This document shows positions 45,601 to 54,950 of a DNA stretch of 64,000 bases, piece after piece (within the stretch, counting starts at the first letter, position 1; every line of letters starts with the position of its first letter). Where the stretch lies: assembly GCA_019090615.1 (NCBI GenBank), contig JAHRVQ010000019.1, forward strand, positions 1 to 64,000, in the 5' to 3' direction. Source of the stretch: Pseudomonadales bacterium. Its GTDB lineage: Bacteria; Pseudomonadota; Gammaproteobacteria; Pseudomonadales; Azotimanducaceae. A model generated the notes under the pieces. It ran no database searches. It saw only the letters and a list, made by a program, of their open reading frames with translations, and was not told where the DNA came from. The translations under genes were made by a program, and so were the position numbers.

Positions 45601-48600
45601 ATCGGGCCAGGATATCACTACGGTACTCTGGCAAATAAATACCAGAAGGTTTTAGACACTGAATTACCCGACAGACAAAGTAGCGCAGTCGCACTACTCA
45701 ACAGCTTGATCCTTAACTGGAAACACCCTGTCAGAGAAACTGTTGCTGCACTTTCCTCAGCCTATCGAACTGGTATTGAAACAGGCGCCATAGAGCTTGC
45801 GTTGTTAGCCGGCACCAGCAGTGCTTGCGCGAGGTTTTTCCTCGGCCACGAACTCAACAGCCTGGACGTTAGTTTCGATAAATTACATCAGCAGGCGACA
45901 AAATTTCAACAACTGCCAATGTCAAATTTATGTCTAACTTATCAACAAACAATCAGACAGTTAATGCTTACCCATGAGCAACATGCCGAAACCTCACAAG
46001 CACGCAGTAACAATGATTTCGAACAAACACTCGACACCCCAAACCCTGGACATGCTGCACAATTTCATCTAATCCAGTTGTTTCTGGCGACATTATATAA
46101 TCAACCTGCTACAGCGTTGGCGCAGTCAAAAAAAGTTCGATTACAAAAGAAGGCGCTTAATAACCCGCAATTGCTGGTGCTGTTTATGCTATATGAAACG
46201 CTTGCGTGTATTAGCAACCTTGACCAGACAAACTATTATGCAGCCTGCCAACTCAGACTACGTATAAAACTGAATCAACGAAACCTCCGCCAATGGGCCC
46301 ACCATGCGCCAGAGAATGTCCTGCATGCCTGCCACCTAATCGAAGCAACGCTTGCCCAGCGACGGGGTGATTTCCACCAGGCATTGGACCATTTTGAACT
46401 TGCGATTCATTTAGCCGAAAAAAATGACTTCCAGAACGAACATGCCCTTGCCTGCGAAATGATCTGTCGGTTATTAGTGACCTCGAACAAATACCAGATG
46501 GGTAGTTTCTATTTACAGAAAACCAGAGCCGCTTATGTACGCTGGGGAGCGATGGCAAAAGTACGAATATTAGATGATGAATTTATAGAACTGAAACAGA
46601 CATCAGGTTATGACGCTCAGTTACACCAGACTCAACTGCCGGTGCAACACCAGTCAGGCACTTATAAACAATCCGAAAACTACCTCGATCTTAGTTCGGT
46701 TATCAAGGCCTCACAGGCGCTGGCAGGAGAAATCATACTGGTCAATCTGCTTGAAAAGCTTATGCAACTATCACTGGAGAATGCTGGCGCGCATGCCGCC
46801 AGCCTGTTACTTAGACAGGGAGATCAACTCCATCTGGAGATTGCCAGTTGTTCTACCGGTACAACTACAGAACATAAACTGCAACGGGTAGCACTTAAGT
46901 CAACTACCAATCTGCCACTATCAATCATCCAGTATGTGGCCAGAGCTCAGCAGGACCTGGTACTCAACGACGCGCTCAATGAAGATATTTTCACCCAGGA
47001 TGAGTATATTCTGCAGGCACGGCCCAAATCTATTTTATGTATACCAATAATGAGCCAGGCTCATCTAACAGGCATACTATATCTAGAAAACCTCCACATC
47101 AGCCATGCCTTTACGCAGGATAGAATTGCAATATTGAAACTGTTGGCTTCTCAGGCTGCCATTTCACTCGAAAACTCAAAACTCTACCAGCAACTAAATG
47201 ATTCTAAAAACAAATATTTATCTCTCTATCAGAATGCCGTAGAAGGCATGTTAGAAATCAATATGCGTGGCCAGCTAATTAGCATAAATCCTGCCGCCAC
47301 CGCCCTGTTGGGCTATAAGGCACCCAGTACCGGCACGGCACTCGAAAGACTCAAATTAAGCAACCTTTTTATCGATCGACTGGCACTGAAGTACTTTTTA
47401 AAAACCTTGTTTTCCCAACGCCGAGTAATTGGCTTCGAAACCAGATTACAAAGATTAGACCACACTCATTTATGGGTAGCGCTATCAGCGCATATTACGC
47501 CAGACGATGATAGCCGGCCCCAGCTTGTTGAAGCATCAATAATCGATATTACCGAAAGAAAACGCCGCCAGGATGCGGAGCAGGCCAAACACCTTGCCGA
47601 GGCTGCAACGGCGACCAAAAGCCAATTCCTGGCAACCATGAGTCATGAAATTCGCACGCCAATGAACGCTATCATTGGCTTCACTGACCTGGCCCTGCAA
47701 ACACCCTTATCAGACAATCAACAGGCATATCTTAGCACTATAAAAAAAGCTTCTAATCACCTGCTGCGGGTGGTTAACGACATTCTGGATATCTCCAAAT
47801 TTGAATCGGGAAAATTGAAACTGAGTATCACCGAATTTCGATTAAAGGATATCCTGGATGAGATTGACAATTTATTCAGCCTTGAAGCCAGAAAAAAAGG
47901 CCTGCAACTGGTAGTTTTGAAAACCGACAACATCGTTTCGGTACCGCTGATGGGAGACGCATTTCGCATCAGTCAGGTCATTATTAACCTGGTTAATAAT
48001 GCGATTAAATTTACCACCCAGGGGCAGATTCATATCAGTATCAGCCACAACATTTTACCGATGGATTCCGCCATCAGCTCAGAAGGCGGCAGATCAACAA
48101 ACACCTTTTCTACAGCGATTGCTGCTGACAGCATCGATATTGAAAAAACCATGCCTGAGAGTCTAGCTTCAAACGCTCATTCAGATATTCGACCAGCCAG
48201 CATCCAGCTCAACTTTTCTATCAAAGATACAGGCATTGGTATTGATGCGGCGCATTTAGAAACTATATTCGATTCTTTCACCCAAAGTGAGCCCGAAGAC
48301 AACCAAAGCGGCACAGGACTTGGACTAGCCATTTGTCGCCATCTAGTGGAATTGATGCATGGCACGATTGAAGTCGTCAGTAACAAAGGCAACGGTAGTT
48401 GTTTTAATTTTTCAATTATTGTTCCACGCGCAGTGAATGCCGAACTAGCAACTTCTAAACCCAATACTTTAATAAAGCAGAATGTTCTGCCAGAGGCCAC
48501 CGCCATTACATACCCTGTTCAAGCTAAACAAAATATGCATGACACCTATCTAGCTAATACAGGTCTATCTAATACAGGTGTATCTAGTACAAATGTATAT

Positions 48601-49428
48601 ATTACAGGTGGCGATAGCGGTGCCTGTCAGAATAAACCAACCTCACCACGCGAAATATTATTAGTCGAAGATAACTCGATTAATCAACAACTGGCGCTGG
48701 AAATGCTGACCAGAGCCGGTTATATCGTGACTATAGCCAATCATGGCCAGCAAGCACTACAATGCCTTGACAATAAACACCAGCAGAAAGAAAGCTTCTA
48801 TGCTGTGCTTATGGATCTACGCATGCCGGTCATGAACGGCATGGAGGCAATGAAAATTATTCGCAGCAAGGCATATCTACAACACCTGCCCATTATTGCC
48901 CTGTCCGCGGGTGTGCTACCAGAGGAAATTGAAGCTGCGCTGGCCCTTGGTTTTAACAGCTATGTTACTAAACCTGTGGACTTCAGCTCGCTACTTAATC
49001 AACTGGATAACCTGGCAGAGAAAATAACGTCATTTAAAGTAGATACCGTAAGTAATACCGCTGAGCCCGACATCAACTTACACCTGGCACTGGCCAATTT
49101 TGACAACGATGAAAATTTACTGCGCCAATTGGTTGCGGAATTTATCCGTTTATATGCCTCTTCGTGCCAAACTCTATCAAGCCATTTGACCAACAATGAA
49201 ACAGAGGCAGCGGAGCGATTGATGCATAATGTCGCCGGGGTAGCTGGCAGTTTTGGCGCTAACCAACTTATGGCTGCCGCTCGACATATAGAACAATCAC
49301 TTATTCAACACCAACCCTGTACACCAGCATCGCTTGGCGAATTTTCTGCTTGCCTCAATATTTTTGTCGCTAGCATTCAGGTCTATCTACAGCAAACTAA
49401 TGATACCGGCGTCAAAAACTTGCACTAA
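42616..49428 (+). CDS. Giant hybrid multi-kinase (Ser/Thr kinase-like, STAND ATPase, GAF, PAS, HisKA, REC, Hpt)
   Basis: 2270 residues. Order: protein-kinase-like domain 1-265 (Lys in KKVVLKQL, SPEQTGRMSRSVDYRSDFYA); AAA/STAND ATPase from 310 with Walker A GIAGSGKTS (about 331) and VVLFIDNIQWID; helical TPR-like region 780-1330; GAF 1360-1525; PAS 1535-1655; HisKA with His near 1677 (SHEIRTPMNAIIGF); HATPase with INLVNNAIKFT, KDTGIGID, GTGLGLAIC; REC 2012-2130 (Asp near 2066 in VLMDLRMP); Hpt with His near 2203. The kinase catalytic loop reads HKNLSFSN and the metal loop DFS, where active relatives have HKD/HRD and DFG, so Ser/Thr activity is doubtful. Two 15-bp repeats give low-complexity linkers. 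Likely phosphorelay partner: the preceding regulator. Confidence 0.93.
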   Translation: MLAVKGYHNFTTIHQGPETLIISAVRTQDDKKVVLKQLRPDIASADFIIRYRKEFNILQSLSSDLIIKPYAYIERNNTPIIVLEAATGKPLSALIEQKTLPLKQTLALIYDLTQALEYIHSQQLIHKNLSFSNVLYDVDSSQLKLVDFSLANHQQPVNWSEPNSMLEGTLNYMSPEQTGRMSRSVDYRSDFYALGAIFFQLLTGQPPFKADDSLQLIYQHLTRQAPSPQQFNTAIPAAVSKIALKLLSKMPEDRYQSTYSIKQDLNHCLQKLTLAGTAPASIDFEIALDDISEQLNLSEKLLDREMHLQALRTALNKAKAGGIETIICTGIAGSGKTSLLQEYQKEVINAGSYLGRSQISVAEPNAYTRRLYNAFSTALADLSRQLLAADELPAIRQALSDSLGNNYGVFCDFCPEFKAIIDPPSIDPPNIDPPNIDTLKSDPYNIDLYNNDPHSNDPHKIDPHSRTRKNPADTKKILIKSIYDVIKTLTINGKVVVLFIDNIQWIDNPSIKLFRSMLRHYPLSHFVLICGLRTDPLNNNKATHWLKNISRQQVPTVKILEVNKLSIHSVQLLVSEALFRPLDEVSTLCQLIHSKTNGNAMAVRIFITRLHNKKIIYFNRRHREWNWDINLAESETASTNVTQLLAKKITHLDAITTRVLKIGACIGEYFHLKSIKNVSGLSFSDTFSGLLQAVEADYLVSSIDTANNQQKIIYRFATTEIHQAAYSLLNSAELTKVHNDIGLNFIQQHLNDPGEQIFEIINHLNNNYEASGQASIDQRKLAELNIIAGHKAKKDNRWPMAFKLLKIAIDLSPRDNFKKIQPIYIEAAEAAYLCGQTHKMHTLIETCKQYNQDPVAQAQAEEIRLRFFVANNQYDNAIQLGNQLLRILAPAIQLDFGYRDNATKNSSILRINLKLAIQAAKLSRNLASSTRPSAAYKISMKILLTLSMASLWQDSRRATKYNIIMMDMTIKHGLSTESTIAFPLFGSALINHFGTIGPGYHYGTLANKYQKVLDTELPDRQSSAVALLNSLILNWKHPVRETVAALSSAYRTGIETGAIELALLAGTSSACARFFLGHELNSLDVSFDKLHQQATKFQQLPMSNLCLTYQQTIRQLMLTHEQHAETSQARSNNDFEQTLDTPNPGHAAQFHLIQLFLATLYNQPATALAQSKKVRLQKKALNNPQLLVLFMLYETLACISNLDQTNYYAACQLRLRIKLNQRNLRQWAHHAPENVLHACHLIEATLAQRRGDFHQALDHFELAIHLAEKNDFQNEHALACEMICRLLVTSNKYQMGSFYLQKTRAAYVRWGAMAKVRILDDEFIELKQTSGYDAQLHQTQLPVQHQSGTYKQSENYLDLSSVIKASQALAGEIILVNLLEKLMQLSLENAGAHAASLLLRQGDQLHLEIASCSTGTTTEHKLQRVALKSTTNLPLSIIQYVARAQQDLVLNDALNEDIFTQDEYILQARPKSILCIPIMSQAHLTGILYLENLHISHAFTQDRIAILKLLASQAAISLENSKLYQQLNDSKNKYLSLYQNAVEGMLEINMRGQLISINPAATALLGYKAPSTGTALERLKLSNLFIDRLALKYFLKTLFSQRRVIGFETRLQRLDHTHLWVALSAHITPDDDSRPQLVEASIIDITERKRRQDAEQAKHLAEAATATKSQFLATMSHEIRTPMNAIIGFTDLALQTPLSDNQQAYLSTIKKASNHLLRVVNDILDISKFESGKLKLSITEFRLKDILDEIDNLFSLEARKKGLQLVVLKTDNIVSVPLMGDAFRISQVIINLVNNAIKFTTQGQIHISISHNILPMDSAISSEGGRSTNTFSTAIAADSIDIEKTMPESLASNAHSDIRPASIQLNFSIKDTGIGIDAAHLETIFDSFTQSEPEDNQSGTGLGLAICRHLVELMHGTIEVVSNKGNGSCFNFSIIVPRAVNAELATSKPNTLIKQNVLPEATAITYPVQAKQNMHDTYLANTGLSNTGVSSTNVYITGGDSGACQNKPTSPREILLVEDNSINQQLALEMLTRAGYIVTIANHGQQALQCLDNKHQQKESFYAVLMDLRMPVMNGMEAMKIIRSKAYLQHLPIIALSAGVLPEEIEAALALGFNSYVTKPVDFSSLLNQLDNLAEKITSFKVDTVSNTAEPDINLHLALANFDNDENLLRQLVAEFIRLYASSCQTLSSHLTNNETEAAERLMHNVAGVAGSFGANQLMAAARHIEQSLIQHQPCTPASLGEFSACLNIFVASIQVYLQQTNDTGVKNLH
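43879..44013 (+). repeat. 15-bp imperfect tandem repeat, 9 copies, in frame
   Basis: Units like GACCCACCCAACATT drifting to GATCCACACAGCAAT encode a run of Asp-Pro-Pro/His/Tyr-Asn/Ser-Ile pentapeptides (about residues 422-466) between two parts of the ATPase region of the giant kinase. Confidence 0.95.
48550..48609 (+). repeat. 15-bp imperfect tandem repeat, 4 copies, in frame
   Basis: Units like CTATCTAATACAGGT encode LSNTG-type pentapeptides in the linker between the histidine-kinase ATPase and the receiver domain. Confidence 0.92.
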
Positions 49429-49481
49429 AGTCCACTTTCAACAGAACATGGCGCATAACTATACTTAATGCAGCCATCAAA

Positions 49482-50309
49482 TTAGAGACTTTTAATGGCA
49501 ATTTGCGGCAGACCTGGCTTTTTTTCAAATTCAAAATCATGTAGTTTTGTATCCAGCAGATGTGAAGGCACAACATCAGTTGTGGCGCGAAATATATTTT
49601 CCAGACGGCCCGGATACAACGCATCCCAGTCTTTCAGCATGGCTTTGATTTTCGGCCGCTGAAGGTTTTCCTGTGATCCACAAAGGTTACAGGGGATGAT
49701 TGGCATCCCAACCAACTGAGAATACCGCTCAATCTCTACTTCTTTACAATATGCCAGGGGACGAATAACGACGTTTTCACCATCATCACTTAATAACTTT
49801 GCTGGCATGGTTTTCAACTTCCCGCCATGGAACATATTAAGAAACAAAGTCTCTATAATATCATCTCGATGATGACCCAGAGCGATTTTTGTAAAACCAT
49901 GTTGCCTGGCATGGGTGTATAAAATTCCGCGCCGAAACCGGGAACACCAGCCACAATAGGTTTTACCCTCGGGGACCATGTCTGTTACCAATGAATAGGT
50001 ATCTTCTTCAATAATATGATATTTAACACCGAGTTGCTGGAAATACTCGGGCAAAACATGCTCGGGGAAACCCGGTTGCTTCTGGTCCAGGTTCACTGCC
50101 ACCAACTCAAATTCTATCGGCGCATGCCGCTGCAGGCTAAGCAGAATGTCGAGCATGGTAAGGCTATCCTTACCGCCTGAAATACACACCATGACCTTAT
50201 CGCCGGCCTCAATCATTGAAAAATCATCAATGGCACGGCCCACATCTCGGCGCAATTTCTTTTGCAACTTATTCTTTTCGGTTCTGGATTTTGGCTGGTT
50301 TTCTGTCAT
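49482..50309 (-). CDS. ttcA: tRNA 2-thiocytidine(32) synthetase
   Basis: 275 residues. PP-loop SGGKDS at 44-49 activates C32 with ATP; the Fe-S cluster Cys pair is in [15 protein letters not shown] and the third Cys in [34 protein letters not shown] is the other TtcA hallmark. Length and motif order equal E. coli TtcA. It needs a persulfide source (IscS); tusA is in the same window but not adjacent. Confidence 0.97.
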   Translation of the reverse strand: MTENQPKSRTEKNKLQKKLRRDVGRAIDDFSMIEAGDKVMVCISGGKDSLTMLDILLSLQRHAPIEFELVAVNLDQKQPGFPEHVLPEYFQQLGVKYHIIEEDTYSLVTDMVPEGKTYCGWCSRFRRGILYTHARQHGFTKIALGHHRDDIIETLFLNMFHGGKLKTMPAKLLSDDGENVVIRPLAYCKEVEIERYSQLVGMPIIPCNLCGSQENLQRPKIKAMLKDWDALYPGRLENIFRATTDVVPSHLLDTKLHDFEFEKKPGLPQIAIKSL

Positions 50310-50482
50310 GGCTTTATCAGTTACGAGTCTTCGGGCTATTTTTCCAGTCGCTATTCTACACCGAGCTGAATCTAGAAAAGTATTATGGGCGGTAAAAAAA
50401 TATGAGAAAATAACCGCGACAAATTTTTCTCAGGAACACCCAGGCTATCAACATACGTCCGCTGGGCATCGTCTGCCTATTA

Positions 50483-51571
50483 TTGCTGTCCTTTAAAACC
50501 CTCGCCAACAGTGCTGTTATTTTACAGTATCACCATATTGCAGCAACCACCCCATCGGTCACCAGCACCCGGGTACAACTTTTTGAGCAGCATCTCGACT
50601 ACCTCAAAAAACAGGGCTTCCATGTACTGCCCCTACCCAGGATCGTATCCGCTTTCAAAGGAGATAATACATTACCTGCTAAGGCGGTCAGCATTACCTT
50701 TGACGATGCCTATCTCAATCTTTACCACAATGCCTTCCCGTTGCTCAAACAAAGAAAATTCCCCTTCACTATTTTTGTTGTTACTCAACTCGTGGGGCGT
50801 CCGGGTTATCTATCCTGGGATCAACTGCGTGAAATGCAGCATCAGGGCGCCACAATTGCCAATCACAGTCATTCACATAGCCACCTACTGCGCAAACTTA
50901 GCGACGAGACAGCAGCTCAATGGCAGCAGCGGGTAACGCGGGAAATCACCGACGCCCAGAGGCAACTTAATAGCGAACTAGGTACCAACAATAAACTATT
51001 TGCCTATCCCTACGGTGAATACAACCTGGCACTGAAAAAAATAATCAAACAATTGGGCTATGTAGGATTTGGCCAGCAAAGTGGTGCAGCAGGTAAGCAT
51101 AGCTCAACCGAAGTGCTGCCAAGGTTCCCCCTGTCCGGTATCTACGCAGACTTTGAAACATTTAAAACCAAGGTAAACAGCCTGCCGATGCCAATCATTG
51201 AGCCAGCCCAGGAACCTGAAGTTACCGACATCAATTTCCGGCCAGAACTAACCCTGCAATTCATATCGACTGAGGCCAATATCGAACAACTTGTTTGCTA
51301 CGGCCCCTCAGGTATTACCGAACTGATAAAACGTACATCGGGTGTTATTAACGCTAAGAGTTTTGACCCAGTGCCCATCGGACGATCAAGATACAATTGC
51401 ACTATTCCTGTCAGTGCTATTCCTATCAACGCTATTCCTGCCAACACGCTGACTGAAAAATTAGCCGAGGGAAATCCACCACTCACAAAGCAAAACACAC
51501 CACAATATTATTGGTATAGCCAACTCTGGATTCGAAAAAACAATGATGGCAGCTGGTATCAGGAGCGATAA
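50483..51571 (+). CDS. Exported polysaccharide deacetylase (NodB domain)
   Basis: 362 residues as an open frame beginning with TTG. The NodB/CE4 fold shows AVSITFDDAYLNLYHNAFPL (catalytic Asp and metal Asp), ANHSHSHSHLL (metal His pair) and LFAYPYGEYN. The reading frame continues upstream as a good signal peptide (NIRPLGIVCLLLLSFKTLANS), but between the previous in-frame stop at 50411 and the TTG there is no ATG, GTG or TTG. Initiation may use a rare codon (ATC 50447, with AGGA at 50432) or the TTG gives a shortened leader. It would deacetylate a periplasmic or surface polysaccharide. The C-terminal 100 residues form an extra beta domain. Confidence 0.85.
   Translation: MLSFKTLANSAVILQYHHIAATTPSVTSTRVQLFEQHLDYLKKQGFHVLPLPRIVSAFKGDNTLPAKAVSITFDDAYLNLYHNAFPLLKQRKFPFTIFVVTQLVGRPGYLSWDQLREMQHQGATIANHSHSHSHLLRKLSDETAAQWQQRVTREITDAQRQLNSELGTNNKLFAYPYGEYNLALKKIIKQLGYVGFGQQSGAAGKHSSTEVLPRFPLSGIYADFETFKTKVNSLPMPIIEPAQEPEVTDINFRPELTLQFISTEANIEQLVCYGPSGITELIKRTSGVINAKSFDPVPIGRSRYNCTIPVSAIPINAIPANTLTEKLAEGNPPLTKQNTPQYYWYSQLWIRKNNDGSWYQER
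51401..51445 (+). repeat. 15-bp tandem repeat, 3 copies, in frame
   Basis: Units ACTATTCCTGTCAGT, GCTATTCCTATCAAC, GCTATTCCTGCCAAC encode AIPIN-type pentapeptides in the C-terminal domain of the deacetylase. Confidence 0.9.
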
Positions 51572-51624
51572 TCATTCTTCAAAATAGCCGCCTTGTGGCG
51601 CACGTTTTAATGCGTTCTATTTTT

Positions 51625-51703
51625 CTCGTAATACAATCTATACCTCTCGTAATACCATCTATATTTCTCGTAATACCATCTAAATTTCTCGTAATACAAT
51701 CAT
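51625..51703. repeat. 21-bp tandem repeat across the ybbP stop, 4 copies
   Basis: Core CTCGTAATACCATCTA (plus strand) recurs at 21-bp spacing starting 51625, 51646, 51667 and 51688. On the minus strand the units read GTA TTA CGA GAA AT. TAG with an ATG or ATT before, repeating the terminal (M/I)VLREI-stop of the permease four times in frame. Confidence 0.95.
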
Positions 51704-54181
51704 AGGCGGTACGCGTACCACTTTATAGGTCGCAACTGTGCCGATAATGCCAACTAACACCAAACCCAGCATTGGCCCTAACAACCAAAGCAACAAATTC
51801 GGCGTGTAGGCCAGTTTGAAGATTTTGACTTCCAACGCAAATACCGTTATTTCTGCGCCAATGGTTGCCAGTAGACCCGCAAACAAACCAAGTAAACAAA
51901 ACTCAATGATTAAACTGCCCATCACCAAATTTCTTGCCGCACCCAGGGTACGAAGAATGGCATGTTCCTGAAGCCGCTCATCCATACTTGCCTGAATACT
52001 GGCCAGTAATACAAAGGCCCCGGTAACAAGTATCAACCCAAGTACCAGCTCTATGGCCATTGATACCTGTTGAATAATATTCTGAATCTGCTCAATAATT
52101 GCATCAACAGCAATCACAGTCATGGTGGGATAGGTACGTAGAATATCATTCAAGAATAATTTGTTGTCCGCAGCCAAATAAAAACTGGTCATAAAAGTTG
52201 AAGAAAATTCAGCTAGCGCATCAGGAGAAAAAATAATATAAAAATTAGGCCGCATATTATCCCAGTTCAGCAGCCGAATATTACTCACCAATGCGCTTAC
52301 TTCTCGACCTTGAATATTAAAAACAAGCTCATCGCCTATTTTGAGGCCATTCGACAGAGCAAACTCCTGCTCCAATGAAACAAGCGCCGGGCCGCGATAA
52401 CTAGCAGGCCACCATTGTCCGGCGACAATTTCATTGGCATCCGGTAACAGCGTTGCATAGGTCAAATTCCGCGTCGCGCCGGAACGAGGCCCACTACCTC
52501 GGCGTGTATCAGTGGACGCATTGGCATCTCGCGTTTTTGCTGATTGTTGATTAACCTTAATAATTCGACCACGAATCATCGGATAAATTGGTTCAGACTG
52601 AATCTGGTTTTCGGTTAGCAGTTCGCGTATCGGCGCAACGTCTGCGGGTGAGATATTTATGGCAAAATGATTAGGCGCATTATCTGGGATCTGAGACTGC
52701 CAGGAATCAATCAAATCCGTCCGCACAATTGCTAGTATTAATACCAACATAATGGCCAACCCAAAAACCAGTATTTGCACCGTATTTTCCTGGCCACGCC
52801 GATGCATACCAGCAAGCGCCAATCGCCAGGCACTGCCGGCTTGCATACCAACAAGGCGACTGGTTCTAAGCAATAAACTGGCAATCAGATATAGGAATAT
52901 CACTGCTACCGCGGCGCCTGAAAACAACGTCAGCGCCAGCTCCAGATCCTGGCTATACCACCACATCAACCCTAGAGTGCCACAAACCCCCATGGCATAA
53001 CCCAACCAATCTTTTAACTCAGGTTCATCCACATCCCGTCGAATGACGCGCACCGGTTCGATCGCCCTCAATCTGGTTATCGGCGGTAAGGCAAAAGACA
53101 GCAGACAGACAAAACCTGTAATAAGTCCCAACAAAAAGGGTTGCACGCCAGGTGCTGGCAGTTCAATTGGAATATACGGCCCGAGGATCGAAACAACCGC
53201 TAACTGAGCACAATAGCCAAGGCCACTTCCGGCAACCGTCGCCAGCAACCCGAGCAATGAAAAAATTACCAGGAACAATCCATCCACTGCATTCGGCGTT
53301 GCACCCAGGGTCTTAAAAATAGCTACGTGATCAAAATGGCGTCTGGCATAACGTTTAGCTGAAAGTGCAATGGCGACACCTGCCAGGACTACCCCTAATA
53401 ACCCCCCTAATAACAAAAAACGTTCCGCCCGCGCCAGCGCCGCGCCGATACCCTGCACCCCATCTTTAACGCTAATAACCCGACTCCCCTGGCTGAGAAG
53501 CGGTTTTACCCAGGCAGAAAATTCCAGCAATGCGCTATTATCGCCTGCAAATAGATACCGATAGTTTATTAAACTACCGGGCTGCACGACGCTGGTGGCC
53601 GGCACATCACTAAGGTTCATCATCACTCGCGGCCCTGCGCTGTCGAAGCCAGCCCCTGGGTCGGGTTCCTTTATGAGCGCTTTAGTCACCAACAGACTGG
53701 TTGCACCAATATCAAGCAAATCCCCAACCTGAATATCGAGAGAAGGCAACAACCGGCTCTCTACCCAGACTTCTCCTGTTTTTGGCCCTTGCTCAACAAT
53801 ATCGCCACGTTCAAATGCAGCGGCTGCAACAATCAATTTACCGCGTAAGGGGTAGTTTTCATTCACTGCTTTTATAGAAGCAAACTGCGCCCGTTCAGCC
53901 GAGAATACCATTGACAAAAAACTGATCGTTTCTGCCCGCTGCAACCCTAGCTGATCGGACTTGAGCAGAATATGTGCGGCTATCGGCTCAGCCGTTCTAA
54001 TTACCCGGTCGGCTGCCAGGAAGGTGGCAGACTCCTGCATTAATGCCTGCTGTAACCGATCAACAAATAGTGCGATGGTAGTTACGGTAGCCACAGCCAT
54101 TATCAGAGAAAAGAGCAAAAGTGTTAGTTCACCAGAACGCCAATCCCTCCACAACAACTTAAGGCCCAGAGAGAAATGCAT
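51680..54181 (-). CDS. ybbP: FtsX-like ABC transporter permease (YbbP)
   Basis: 833 residues with about ten membrane helices: one at the N-terminus, blocks near 250-390 and 400-480, and a C-terminal set (ELVLGLILVTGAFVLLASIQ; EFCLLGLFAGLLATIGAEIT). Two large periplasmic MacB-like domains lie between. DERLQEHAILRTLGAARNLV is the FtsX coupling-helix motif. It ends PPMIVLREI. Partner of the adjacent YbbA ATPase; YbbAP-type transporters are thought to extract or release lipophilic molecules at the inner membrane and usually sit beside tesA, as here. Confidence 0.93.
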   Translation of the reverse strand: MHFSLGLKLLWRDWRSGELTLLLFSLIMAVATVTTIALFVDRLQQALMQESATFLAADRVIRTAEPIAAHILLKSDQLGLQRAETISFLSMVFSAERAQFASIKAVNENYPLRGKLIVAAAAFERGDIVEQGPKTGEVWVESRLLPSLDIQVGDLLDIGATSLLVTKALIKEPDPGAGFDSAGPRVMMNLSDVPATSVVQPGSLINYRYLFAGDNSALLEFSAWVKPLLSQGSRVISVKDGVQGIGAALARAERFLLLGGLLGVVLAGVAIALSAKRYARRHFDHVAIFKTLGATPNAVDGLFLVIFSLLGLLATVAGSGLGYCAQLAVVSILGPYIPIELPAPGVQPFLLGLITGFVCLLSFALPPITRLRAIEPVRVIRRDVDEPELKDWLGYAMGVCGTLGLMWWYSQDLELALTLFSGAAVAVIFLYLIASLLLRTSRLVGMQAGSAWRLALAGMHRRGQENTVQILVFGLAIMLVLILAIVRTDLIDSWQSQIPDNAPNHFAINISPADVAPIRELLTENQIQSEPIYPMIRGRIIKVNQQSAKTRDANASTDTRRGSGPRSGATRNLTYATLLPDANEIVAGQWWPASYRGPALVSLEQEFALSNGLKIGDELVFNIQGREVSALVSNIRLLNWDNMRPNFYIIFSPDALAEFSSTFMTSFYLAADNKLFLNDILRTYPTMTVIAVDAIIEQIQNIIQQVSMAIELVLGLILVTGAFVLLASIQASMDERLQEHAILRTLGAARNLVMGSLIIEFCLLGLFAGLLATIGAEITVFALEVKIFKLAYTPNLLLWLLGPMLGLVLVGIIGTVATYKVVRVPPMIVLREI

Positions 54182-54916
54182 TTAAATTAATGTCTCCTGC
54201 TTGCTTAATTTTCCAGAGGTAATTTCAATTGACCGCGCACAACGAGAAGCGAGCCGATTATCATGTGTGACCAGCACCAACGTCGTATCAAACTCTCGAT
54301 TCAAATCAAATATAAGGTCAATAACGTGTTTGCCTGTTTCAGTATCCAGATTGCCTGTCGGCTCATCTGCGAATAATAATTCCGCCGTGGAAGCAAAAGC
54401 TCTGGCAATGGCAACCCTTTGTTGTTCACCCCCAGAAAGCTGCTTCGGATAGTGCTTCATGCGATGGTCGAGTCCAACCCGTTGCAGTAATTCAATCGCT
54501 TTTTGTTCCGCCTCTGGGTCTTTTTTTAGTTCAGCAGGTAGCATCACGTTTTCCAGTGCGGTTAAGCTACCCAGCAGTTGAAACGTTTGAAAAACAAAGC
54601 CTACCATTTGACCACGAACTCTAGCCCGCTGCTCTTCGTCCATAGCGGTGATTTTATTCCCCGCAAGGTATATATCACCTTCACTCGGCACATCTAAACC
54701 GGCTAAAATACTCAGTAATGTCGTTTTCCCAGAGCCTGATGCACCAATAATAGCCACTGTTTCTGCCTTCTTGATTTCAAGATCAATCCCTTTCAAGATA
54801 GTCAGCTGACCATCTGAGGTATCAACCGTTTTGCCAAGAGCAACTGTTTTGATCATAATTTTATCGTCAATAAGTTCAGTATCCATATTTTCCAAATTGG
54901 TTAGGGTTTTCGACAT
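54182..54916 (-). CDS. ybbA: ABC transporter ATP-binding protein (YbbA)
   Basis: 244 residues, possibly starting at Met11 (54886). Walker A IGASGSGKTTLLSILAGL, Q-loop VGFVFQTFQLLGSL, signature LSGGEQQRVAIARAF, Walker B ELLFADEPTGNLD and switch LVTHD. It belongs to the LolD/MacB/YbbA group. The ybbP gene begins right after its stop, and tesA is divergent, giving the classical tesA-ybbA-ybbP arrangement. Confidence 0.95.
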   Translation of the reverse strand: MSKTLTNLENMDTELIDDKIMIKTVALGKTVDTSDGQLTILKGIDLEIKKAETVAIIGASGSGKTTLLSILAGLDVPSEGDIYLAGNKITAMDEEQRARVRGQMVGFVFQTFQLLGSLTALENVMLPAELKKDPEAEQKAIELLQRVGLDHRMKHYPKQLSGGEQQRVAIARAFASTAELLFADEPTGNLDTETGKHVIDLIFDLNREFDTTLVLVTHDNRLASRCARSIEITSGKLSKQETLI

Positions 54917-54950
54917 TTGCCCTGGCGCATCTATTTATCGCCGATACTTT

